A DNA stretch of 64,000 bases, taken from Tenacibaculum soleae (GTDB lineage: Bacteria; Bacteroidota; Bacteroidia; Flavobacteriales; Flavobacteriaceae). Numbering within the stretch: position 1 is the first letter of the stretch; every line of letters begins with the position of its first letter. The translations under genes were made by a program, and so were the position numbers. The notes beneath the pieces are model-generated. The model ran no database searches and was not told where the DNA came from. It saw only the letters and a program-made list of their open reading frames with translations. Positions 23,707-31,607 of the stretch are shown here, in pieces. Location of the stretch: NCBI RefSeq assembly GCF_001693415.1, contig NZ_MAKX01000001.1:1444047-1508046 (forward strand), read 5' to 3'.

Positions 23707-25191
23707 TTATTTTAAAAAGCTAATATCCGTATTTTTTAACGATTCATTTTCTTTAGCTAAATCATATAAAGTTTCATCAAAATCTGTTTTTACAGTTTTA
23801 TCAGCTCCTTTACTAAGTAATAATTTTATGATTTTATCATTTTTAGCAATTAGAACTGCTTCTTGCAAAGCTGATAAGCCTTTGTTGTTTTTTGCGTTGA
23901 TATCAATTTTATAATCAGCTATAAAGTTTAACATAGCAATACTTTGTTTTTTAATGGCTAAATGAAATAACGTGTTTCCGTTTTTTTGTGCTTGTTTAAC
24001 ACGCATTCCTTTAGCTTTTAAAAGTGTAAGTTTTTGTTGAAATTCTTTTGTTTTTTTAGAGTTAAAGGTTTTAAATAAATGATAATTTAAGTTGTTACCT
24101 TTGGTGTCAACAATAGTTGCGTTTGCTCTTTTTTCTAGTAAAAATTTAACGACCTCTGAATTGTTTCTTAAGCTATTGGTAAGCGCAGATTTTCCTTCAT
24201 TGTTAGTATGATTTATATTTTTAGTTTTTGAGGCTAACAATTGTATAACTTCGAAAGAATTTCTTCTTGTAGCATTAATTAAAGGAGTATTTCCACTGTT
24301 GTCAATTTGATTAGCATTAACTCCTTTGTTTAAAAAGTAGTTATAAACGTTAATATCTTTATTACCATAAGCAATATTATGAAGTGGAGTTATACCATCA
24401 TTATTGGTAACGTTAGGATTGATACCTAAATTTTCTAAATATTTAATAAAACTTAAAGGGTTATAGCCACTTCGTGAACCGATGGTTGATGCTAATATAG
24501 CATTATCTCCATTAGAACTAAGTTTCTTATAAGAGACTCCTTTTTTTATTAATAACTCTAGCATTGCTTTGTTGCCTTTGTATGCCGTGTAATTAAAAAC
24601 CCCATTGCCGTGGTTATCTTTACTATTAAGGTTTAACCCTTTATTGATAAAATAATCTACCAGCTTAAAATCTTTTAAATGACCAATTAATAATAATAAG
24701 GCATTCGCACCTTTTTCGTCAACATCCGTTTTAATATCAATACCATTTTTGATAAATAAATCATATATATCTGTATTGGTTTGTCCTGCAACAGCAGCAA
24801 AAGTTAATGGTGAAAAGTTATGAGAATCTTTTAAATCTAACCTTGCTTTGTTCTTTATTAAATATTTAACCAATTCTAAATTACCTTTATAGGCTGCCCA
24901 AAACACATAAGTTCTTTTATCATGGGTTAGTTTATTAACATCATTACCCTTTATATTTAAAAGGTGTTTAATAACTGTATTTGAAGCTTCTGCTAAAATA
25001 GCATTGGTAACCGCATCAAATCCGCTAGGATTTAATGCGACTGCGTTATTGTTTTCTTTTATTTTTTGATTAATAATAGTAACAGTTGGTTTTGTTTTCC
25101 AAAAGGCACGATCAAAAAAGATGTTTTTTGTTTGTGCTTGTATTATACTTGCTATAAAAACAAGTAATAGTGTTAAATTTAATTTTTTCAT
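23707..25191 (-). CDS. Secreted ankyrin-repeat protein in the iron operon
   Basis: A 494-residue protein with a signal peptide (MKKLNLTLLLVFIASIIQAQ, residues 1-20), hence periplasmic or surface exposed. Most of the mature chain is ankyrin repeats: TPLHNIAYGNKDINVYNYFL, TPLINATRRNSFEVIQLLAS and SALQEAVLIAKNDKIIKLLL are clear units, with about a dozen in total. Ankyrin repeats bind proteins. It lies between the TonB-receptor gene (10 bp) and the DUF2271 gene (10 bp), so it is very probably translated from the same mRNA and may scaffold the receptor or reductase. That role is inference. Confidence 0.85.
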   Translation of the reverse strand: MKKLNLTLLLVFIASIIQAQTKNIFFDRAFWKTKPTVTIINQKIKENNNAVALNPSGFDAVTNAILAEASNTVIKHLLNIKGNDVNKLTHDKRTYVFWAAYKGNLELVKYLIKNKARLDLKDSHNFSPLTFAAVAGQTNTDIYDLFIKNGIDIKTDVDEKGANALLLLIGHLKDFKLVDYFINKGLNLNSKDNHGNGVFNYTAYKGNKAMLELLIKKGVSYKKLSSNGDNAILASTIGSRSGYNPLSFIKYLENLGINPNVTNNDGITPLHNIAYGNKDINVYNYFLNKGVNANQIDNSGNTPLINATRRNSFEVIQLLASKTKNINHTNNEGKSALTNSLRNNSEVVKFLLEKRANATIVDTKGNNLNYHLFKTFNSKKTKEFQQKLTLLKAKGMRVKQAQKNGNTLFHLAIKKQSIAMLNFIADYKIDINAKNNKGLSALQEAVLIAKNDKIIKLLLSKGADKTVKTDFDETLYDLAKENESLKNTDISFLK

Positions 25192-25201
25192 TTATTCTTT
25201 A

Positions 25202-27625
25202 TTAAAATTTATAACGTAAAGTTGCTCCGTAGCTAGTAGGTTGAATTCTGTTCAAATATACAGTACGGTAAGCATTATACCCCACCTCATTAAAAATATT
25301 GTTTCCATATATATCTAAACTTATTTTTTTATTAAATTTATATGAAGCTTGTAAATTTACAGTTGTGTATGCTTTTAAATTAAAGGGTTTTGTATTTGGC
25401 TGTACACCAACATGTGTGTACTTTCTAGACCATACATTATGTGGGCGTTCACCTAAAAAGTATGCTCCGGCTGCTAATGATAATCCATCTAAAGAATTAT
25501 TGAATGCATATCTTGCCCAAAAATTTGCGGTATGTTTGGGTGTGTTTATTGGGCTTGAGTTGTAATAATAATCTACATGATCTTTGTATTTTGCATCTAA
25601 ATATGAATATCCACCAATAATTTGTAAGTTAGGTAATACACGACCAATTAATTCGACCTCTACACCGTTTCTTGTATCTTCACCACCTTTAGTAAAATAT
25701 CCTAAGCTATTTCCTGAAGCATCTAATACTTCTAAATTTAAGTTTTTACTACTTGTAAAAAATGTAGTTATGTTAAAACGTAAAGCATTATTAAACCAAG
25801 TAGATTTTATTCCTGTTTCTAGTTGGTCCCAACGTTCGGTACCTAATTCGTTACCGTTAATATCTGTGTAAAAAGAGGTCATAGGATTAGAGCTACTAGC
25901 ATACGAACCAAATACAACAATGTTTTCATTAGGTTTAATATTAAAACCAACTAAAGGGTTAAAAGCATTATCACGTTTAGAGCCTGCTAATGTTCTTCCT
26001 AAAAAGTTACCCTTTGTTCTTTCTAAAGAGCTGTAACGTAAACCTAAAAATACATCTGCCCAAGAGTTGATACTAATTTTATCTTGAATGGTAAACCCAT
26101 ATGATTTTGTTTTAGAACCTGAAGCTCTTGCAGGGTTTAAGGTAACACTAATTCCTGAAGGTAATTTATTGTCAATAGGACCTGTAAGGTCTATTACGTC
26201 AACATAAGGATCAGCTGTTGTGTAATTAGTTGTGTATGCTGTGTTATCAAATTCATTAGTTCTATAATCTATTCCTATTTGAAATGTATGTTTTAATGAT
26301 CCGGTTTCTACATCTTTGCCTATTAAATCTAATTGAAACACACTATTATTGTCGTCTCTACCACTAGCATAATACTCTCTATAGCGTTGTTCATCTGTTA
26401 ATTGATCTAATCCATTTCGAGGACTTGCTTGAAAAGCGTAAGAAGTTTCGGTATATGTATTTAAATTAGATGTAAAATAACCAGCTTTTAGAGTTAATTT
26501 ATCGCTAATTTTTCTGTCAAAACGAATAGCATAAGTTGTATTAAGGGTACTGCTTCTGTCTGAATCAAACCCCATAAAGCGATCGTTTGATAATTTATAA
26601 ATGTTGTTAACATCATAACTACCTATGTTTATGGTTCCTTGGTCAGGCGTACGGCTATCATCCATATAATCCATTTCTAAAATAATAGATGTTTTATCAT
26701 TTGGTTTCCACGCTAAAGATGGATTGATGTATAAGCGATCAGAGCTTACGTTTACACGATAACTATCTGCTTTATCATAAGCACCAGCAACTCTAAAAGC
26801 TACTGTTTTTTTCTTATCTAAAGGACCATAAAAATCAAAAGTAGGGCGTAGTTTACCGTAGCTACCAGCTCTTAAACTAACTTCACCGCCTTCATAAAAT
26901 TTAGGGGTTTTTGTAACTACGTTAATTACACCACCTGCAGAACCTAAATCGCCGCCTAAACCTTGACTAATGGCTGATATTCCTTTTAAAACTTGTATGT
27001 TATCTACACCAGCCATATCAGTAATAACACCGGTTCCTCTAAAATCAGAATTAATACGAACTCCGTTTTTTAGTATTGGAATACCTCTATAACCTCTTAA
27101 CGACATACTTTCTTTAGTGTTACCATAGGTAGCAAAGGTGTATACACCAGCTACGTTTTTAGTAACATCACTAAGACTTAATGCATTTTGTTGATCAATA
27201 AGTTTATGCGATAAAACAGAAATACTTTGTAATTGTTCATTAGGTGCTAACGGTAATCTTGTAAGCGTTTCTAGTTTTTCAGCTCTTTTATTACGTGCTC
27301 CAAAAAGTTCAACTTCTTCCAACTGAGTGTCAGATTTTAAAATAAAAACTATATTATTTACATCTTTTTTTACAGTTATTTTTTTTGATAAAGAGGTAAA
27401 ACCTACAGCACTTGCGGTTATTGTATAATTTGAAAATGGGATGTTTTTTAAAACAAAAGTTCCATCTTCTTTTGTTTCAGTACCTGCTGTTGTCCCTTTT
27501 ATATAAACATTAGCATAAGGTATTATATTGTTGTTTTCTGATTTTACAATTCCTTTTAAGGTTGCTTGGCTAAATGCTGTTTGAATACAGCTACATATTA
27601 ATAATACTATTGTAAAAATTCTCAT
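25202..27625 (-). CDS. TonB-dependent siderophore receptor with CarboxypepD_reg-like N-terminal domain
   Basis: An 807-residue outer membrane receptor. Residues 1-19 are a signal peptide and 20-105 a carboxypeptidase-like beta-sandwich (IVKSENNNIIPYANVYIKGT). The plug follows (about 115-240; SMSLRGYRGIPILKNGVRIN, GVINVVTKTP) and the rest is a 22-strand barrel ending in LRYKF. The plug style with SLRGYR and GLGGDLGSAGGVINVVTK is that of FhuA/siderophore receptors. It imports an iron chelate with energy from TonB. It is the second gene of the leftward operon, 28 bp after the DUF6607 gene. The ligand is unknown. Confidence 0.92.
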   Translation of the reverse strand: MRIFTIVLLICSCIQTAFSQATLKGIVKSENNNIIPYANVYIKGTTAGTETKEDGTFVLKNIPFSNYTITASAVGFTSLSKKITVKKDVNNIVFILKSDTQLEEVELFGARNKRAEKLETLTRLPLAPNEQLQSISVLSHKLIDQQNALSLSDVTKNVAGVYTFATYGNTKESMSLRGYRGIPILKNGVRINSDFRGTGVITDMAGVDNIQVLKGISAISQGLGGDLGSAGGVINVVTKTPKFYEGGEVSLRAGSYGKLRPTFDFYGPLDKKKTVAFRVAGAYDKADSYRVNVSSDRLYINPSLAWKPNDKTSIILEMDYMDDSRTPDQGTINIGSYDVNNIYKLSNDRFMGFDSDRSSTLNTTYAIRFDRKISDKLTLKAGYFTSNLNTYTETSYAFQASPRNGLDQLTDEQRYREYYASGRDDNNSVFQLDLIGKDVETGSLKHTFQIGIDYRTNEFDNTAYTTNYTTADPYVDVIDLTGPIDNKLPSGISVTLNPARASGSKTKSYGFTIQDKISINSWADVFLGLRYSSLERTKGNFLGRTLAGSKRDNAFNPLVGFNIKPNENIVVFGSYASSSNPMTSFYTDINGNELGTERWDQLETGIKSTWFNNALRFNITTFFTSSKNLNLEVLDASGNSLGYFTKGGEDTRNGVEVELIGRVLPNLQIIGGYSYLDAKYKDHVDYYYNSSPINTPKHTANFWARYAFNNSLDGLSLAAGAYFLGERPHNVWSRKYTHVGVQPNTKPFNLKAYTTVNLQASYKFNKKISLDIYGNNIFNEVGYNAYRTVYLNRIQPTSYGATLRYKF

Positions 27626-27653
27626 TTTTTTTATTTGAGAGGTTATTTAAAAA

Positions 27654-28556
27654 TTATTTTTTAACGAAAGATTCAATTGTTTCGTTGATAGTTTCTTCTT
27701 TGGTTATTTTATCAGAAAATAAATGCTTGTACAACGGTTTGTTTTGTACTTTTTTTTCTAATGAAAGGTTTTTGTTTCTTCCATAAACTTCATCCCATTT
27801 GTTTCTAACCAATTGCCATTTGTTGGTGTTTTTTAACCACCAATTTTGAGCAGCTTTACACTTGCTATCAGCAACTTTAACGTAGGTGTTGTATCCTTTT
27901 TCGTTAGCTAGTACAATATCTTTTTTACCTGGTTTTCTAATAATTTTTTTGTTGTCTTGATCGTGTACCCATCCGTAGTTTGTAATTTCATGGCGGTTTC
28001 CTCTTTCGGTTACATTATAGTCGCTACGCTTTGTGTATTCTCTACGTGGTAAAGGCGCGTCTGTAGTATTTTCCCAATAACTTTTTCCGTCTACATGTAC
28101 CCAAGATCCTGAACCTTCGTAACGCGGACTGTCATCAACTTGATATACTTTTTGTGTCCATTGTTTTTTTACATCAGCTTTTGTTTTCTTTTGATAAAGC
28201 CAATTATTATCACCATTAAACATGTAAAAATCTTGATTTTGATATGCCCAATCTTGTCGCCAATGTTTTACAATATGTGGTTTTGCAGGATTACCAACTT
28301 GTAATAAATGCTGAATTGAAATGTTGTTTTTACCATCTTCAATTAATTGTGCCCATTCTAAACCCTTAGCAATTTTTGTTTTTGATGGTTTATATAAAGA
28401 ATCTTTACTGTTGTTAAAAGTTTCAGCAAAATTGAAAGTAACTTCAAAACAACCGCACATTTTTTTTATAGCTGCTTTGTCTTTTGTTTTTTTACTTTGA
28501 GCATTTATTGTTAAAGCAGTTAATAATAGCATGCTTCCTAATAATACTTTTTTCAT
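27654..28556 (-). CDS. DUF6607 family secreted protein
   Basis: A 300-residue protein with a signal peptide (residues 1-19) and an early CGC motif (KKMCGCFEVTFNFAETF). The sequence is very rich in Trp, Tyr and charged residues, for example HWRQDWAYQNQDFYMFNGD and GSGSWVHVDGKSYWENTTDA. I recognise the layout as DUF6607, a family of unknown function found by iron-uptake genes in Bacteroidota. It is the first gene of the leftward operon, and its promoter shares a control region with the divergent heme-receptor gene, so it is probably iron regulated. Confidence 0.75.
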   Translation of the reverse strand: MKKVLLGSMLLLTALTINAQSKKTKDKAAIKKMCGCFEVTFNFAETFNNSKDSLYKPSKTKIAKGLEWAQLIEDGKNNISIQHLLQVGNPAKPHIVKHWRQDWAYQNQDFYMFNGDNNWLYQKKTKADVKKQWTQKVYQVDDSPRYEGSGSWVHVDGKSYWENTTDAPLPRREYTKRSDYNVTERGNRHEITNYGWVHDQDNKKIIRKPGKKDIVLANEKGYNTYVKVADSKCKAAQNWWLKNTNKWQLVRNKWDEVYGRNKNLSLEKKVQNKPLYKHLFSDKITKEETINETIESFVKK

Positions 28557-28591
28557 TTTATGATTTATTTTTAGTTGAATTATTTTTTTGA

Positions 28592-28640
28592 CAAAAATAT
28601 AAATTTTATTTAGATTGATTTAAAATAAAAGATATATTTG
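28592..28640. promoter_or_regulatory. Divergent iron/heme promoters with shared inverted repeat
   Basis: Leftward -7 element TATTTTTG (28599-28592) and rightward -7 element TATATTTG (28633-28640) flank a perfect 8-bp inverted repeat TTTTATTT (28604-28611) / AAATAAAA (28623-28630). The repeat covers the -33 region of both promoters and neither has a good TTG. This is a good place for one Fur-like regulator to control both operons. The motif is AT-rich, so chance resemblance is possible. Confidence 0.5.
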
Positions 28641-28656
28641 CAGAAAATTATTAAGA

Positions 28657-30711
28657 ATGTTTCTAAATAGAAAAATAATAGGTTTTTTTACTTTTATAAG
28701 TTTAGCTGCTTTTTCGCAAGAAAAAACAGTGCAAAATGATGAAGGTTTAGAAATAAATGAGTTAGATGAGGTAATTGTTACAGCAACAAGAACTGCACGT
28801 CAGTTATCATCAATACCAATGCCTGTTACATTAATATCTAAAGAGCAGATTATAAAATCGGGAGCAATACGTTTAAAAGATATTTTGTTAGAGCAAACAG
28901 GAATCGCTTTAGTTTCTGACTTTGGAGGTTCAGAAGGGGTACAGTTGCAAGGAGTTTCGGCAGATTATACTTTAATTTTAATTGATGGTGTTCCGGTTGT
29001 AGGAAGAACTTCTGGAAACATTGATTTAAACAGACTAACAGTTAATAACATAAAACAAATAGAAATAGTTAAAGGACCATCATCATCCTTATACGGTTCA
29101 GAAGCTATTGGTGGCGTAATAAATATAATTACAACACAACCTAAAAATGAAAAATTAAAAGGAACCGTTGGTTATTATGCAAAAGGCGGTGCTGCAAATG
29201 AGTTAGATATTAATACAAACGTTTATGTGAAAAGGAAGGGTTTTGGATTGGTTTCGGGAATAAATTTAAACTCCAGTAATGGTTTTGATTTATCACCTGA
29301 AACTACTCCAAAAACAACAGAAGCACACCAAAATTTTACTGGACATTTAAAGTTAAGTTACGATTTTTCTAATCAACTAAAAGTTAGTATAACAAATCGA
29401 TTTTATCAACAAAATCAGCATAAAAGTAAACAAACCGATTGGAATGTTAATACCACAATTAATCATAAAATAACCGACAAATGGCAGTTAGATTATAATT
29501 TTTATACCACAAAATATAAGGCAGAAAGTGTATTTAATAATGATGAAACATTGTATAAACAAACTTTACTACGACCAGAAATTAAATCGACAAATAAGTT
29601 TAATTACGGAACTTTAATTGCAGGAGTAGGAGCTAATTTTGACGCTTTAGAAAGAACCGAGTTCAATGGTATTAAAAAATACGATACACCTTATGTATTT
29701 GGACAGTTTGATTTTAATCCAACCCATAATTTAAATGTAATTATAGGTGCTCGATTTGAAAATAGTAATCAATACAAATCAGCATTTACACCCAAAATAT
29801 CATCAAGCTATAAAATTAATAATTGGCTTACCGCAAAAGCATCGGTAGGTTACGGATTTAAAGCACCTGATTTTAGGCAACTATATTTTAATTTTAGAAA
29901 TTCCGCAAGCGGATACGTGGTTTTAGGAACCCAGTCGTTACATGATCTGTATGGTGATTTACCAGAAATACAATCAATTGAAAAAGAATTAAAACCAGAA
30001 AGTTCTATTGGTTATAACTTCGGATTTGAATTAAAACCATTACCAAGCTTAAAACTAAATATTAATTTATTTAGAAATGATATTAAAGACTTGATTGATA
30101 CGTATGATACTCAATTAAATGCTTCAATATTAGGTTTACCCGCCGGAACACGTACATTTTCGTACAGAAACACAAACAAAGTATACACACAAGGAGTAGA
30201 GCTAGAAGCGAATTATAAACTATCCTCAAATTTTAACATTTTAGGTGGTTATCAATTTTTAGATACAGGCGATAAATCGCAAGAAGATTTAATAAAGTCG
30301 GGCAAGGTTTTTTACAGAAGAACACCATCATCTTCATCAGAAAAAATGACAATTTCAAATTATTATGGGTTGCCAAATCGATCAAAGCACATGGCAAACT
30401 TTAAAATATTTTACGAAAATTATCAGCATGATTTTTCAGCAAACATAAGAGCAGTGTACCGAAGTAAATATGCTTTGTTTGATACTAATAACAGTCAAGG
30501 AATTATTGATGAGTATGATGATTTTGTTGTAAGTAATGCACAGGTTAATATAGCGGTATCAAAAACATTTTTCAATTTGATGAATGTTCAGTTAGGAGTT
30601 GATAACCTTTTTAATGAAAAGGGAGTAGAGAATAAAAATACGTTTAAAAATAACGATAGTGTTTTGCGTTTAGGAAGCATTTATTATGGTAGAATACAAT
30701 TTAATTTTTAA
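28657..30711 (+). CDS. TonB-dependent heme receptor, HmuR-like
   Basis: A 684-residue outer membrane receptor with a signal peptide (residues 1-20), the short TonB box region LNELDEVIVTATRTARQLS, a plug (about 45-160; KGPSSSLYGSEAIGGVINII) and a beta barrel ending in YYGRIQFNF. The adjoining downstream gene is hmuY-like, an arrangement known from Porphyromonas gingivalis hmuYR, where HmuY passes heme to the HmuR receptor. That neighbour is the main ground for the heme call; by sequence alone it could also be a vitamin B12 or siderophore receptor. The start lies 16 bp after the -7 element, so the leader is very short. Confidence 0.85.
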   Translation: MFLNRKIIGFFTFISLAAFSQEKTVQNDEGLEINELDEVIVTATRTARQLSSIPMPVTLISKEQIIKSGAIRLKDILLEQTGIALVSDFGGSEGVQLQGVSADYTLILIDGVPVVGRTSGNIDLNRLTVNNIKQIEIVKGPSSSLYGSEAIGGVINIITTQPKNEKLKGTVGYYAKGGAANELDINTNVYVKRKGFGLVSGINLNSSNGFDLSPETTPKTTEAHQNFTGHLKLSYDFSNQLKVSITNRFYQQNQHKSKQTDWNVNTTINHKITDKWQLDYNFYTTKYKAESVFNNDETLYKQTLLRPEIKSTNKFNYGTLIAGVGANFDALERTEFNGIKKYDTPYVFGQFDFNPTHNLNVIIGARFENSNQYKSAFTPKISSSYKINNWLTAKASVGYGFKAPDFRQLYFNFRNSASGYVVLGTQSLHDLYGDLPEIQSIEKELKPESSIGYNFGFELKPLPSLKLNINLFRNDIKDLIDTYDTQLNASILGLPAGTRTFSYRNTNKVYTQGVELEANYKLSSNFNILGGYQFLDTGDKSQEDLIKSGKVFYRRTPSSSSEKMTISNYYGLPNRSKHMANFKIFYENYQHDFSANIRAVYRSKYALFDTNNSQGIIDEYDDFVVSNAQVNIAVSKTFFNLMNVQLGVDNLFNEKGVENKNTFKNNDSVLRLGSIYYGRIQFNF

Positions 30712-30729
30712 TATATAAATCAATAAAAA

Positions 30730-31362
30730 ATGAGAATTTTAAAATCAGTTTTAATCGTTGCAATGTTAAGTTTTGTAGCTATATCATGTAGTGATAATAA
30801 CGATATAGTACCAGATGAAGTTTCTGCGAAGCAAGTAGTTAATTTGTATGCTAAACAAACAACAGATCGTTCAGTACATCCAGCAGTTGAATCAGGAGAG
30901 TTTGTTAAGTTTAGTTTTAAGAGCGGTACAATTGTAACCAATGATAATTGGGATATTGCTTTTAGAGGAACTACTATTTTGGTAAATGGAGGAGAGCCAA
31001 CAGGTAAGACTCAAGAACCAAATAGAACAGGTAATGCCGCTTTAACCATAGTAGAAGGTAAGTTTTCTGAAATAAAAAAAGTACCGTCAGCAGCAGTGTT
31101 TAAACAAGATGCCGCAGATGCATTGGCACTACCCAAAAGTACTTGGTATACTTATGATAGATCAGATCATAGTATAGATCCTGCAACAGGAAAAGTTTTA
31201 ATTATAAAAACAAATGATGGTCATTATGCAAAAATGGAAATCATAAGTTATTATAAAGATATGGATAGCTCAAATTCAGCAGATCCTGCTAATTCAGGCG
31301 CACAATATTACACGTTTAATTATGTGTATAGCGTTAATTCTGGAGATAAAAATTTTCAGTAA
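30730..31362 (+). CDS. HmuY family heme-binding lipoprotein
   Basis: A 210-residue lipoprotein (Cys at 20 in FVAISCSDN). The mature part has NLYAKQTTDRSVHPAVESGE, followed by NDNWDIAFRGTTILVNGG, the conserved HmuY signature in which a tryptophan-rich beta segment follows the heme-binding region, and the TFNYVYSVN ending. HmuY proteins bind heme outside the cell and deliver it to a TonB-dependent receptor, here encoded 18 bp upstream. The exact heme-ligating residues cannot be assigned by eye. Followed by a clear terminator. Confidence 0.85.
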   Translation: MRILKSVLIVAMLSFVAISCSDNNDIVPDEVSAKQVVNLYAKQTTDRSVHPAVESGEFVKFSFKSGTIVTNDNWDIAFRGTTILVNGGEPTGKTQEPNRTGNAALTIVEGKFSEIKKVPSAAVFKQDAADALALPKSTWYTYDRSDHSIDPATGKVLIIKTNDGHYAKMEIISYYKDMDSSNSADPANSGAQYYTFNYVYSVNSGDKNFQ

Positions 31363-31393
31363 TTGTTAATTATTTTGTTAGTTTTTGTTAATG

Positions 31394-31429
31394 AAAAGCT
31401 GTTCTGGTTATTAATCAGGCAGCTTTTTT
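31394..31429 (+). terminator. Terminator after hmuY-like gene
   Basis: AAAAGCTG...CTG (from 31394) pairs with CAG.CAGCTTTT (to 31429), with loop about GTTATTAAT and a following T run. Confidence 0.82.
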
Positions 31430-31444
31430 ATTGGTTTAATATGC

Positions 31445-31600
31445 GTTCGATATAAAAAATTTGATTTTTAAATTATCACTTCGAGTAATTTTTGACAGAA
31501 AATTGTATCGAGAAGTATAATTTTAAAAAACAAAAATGTTGTTTTCTATAATTAAATTTTTCCATAATTTCACTCGAATTGACACCTTTTCTTATACCGA
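31445..31600. repeat. Degenerate long inverted repeat between hmuY and uvrA
   Basis: Three pairs of matched segments are nested: GTTCGATATAA (31445-31455) with TTATACCGAAC (31592-31602 region), CACTTCGAGT (31478 region) with ACTCGAATTGAC (31572 region), plus AAAATTGTATCGAGAAGT near 31499-31516. It resembles a decayed intergenic palindromic element of a kind common in flavobacterial genomes. No ORF of note lies here. Confidence 0.55.
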
Positions 31601-31607
31601 ACTTATA

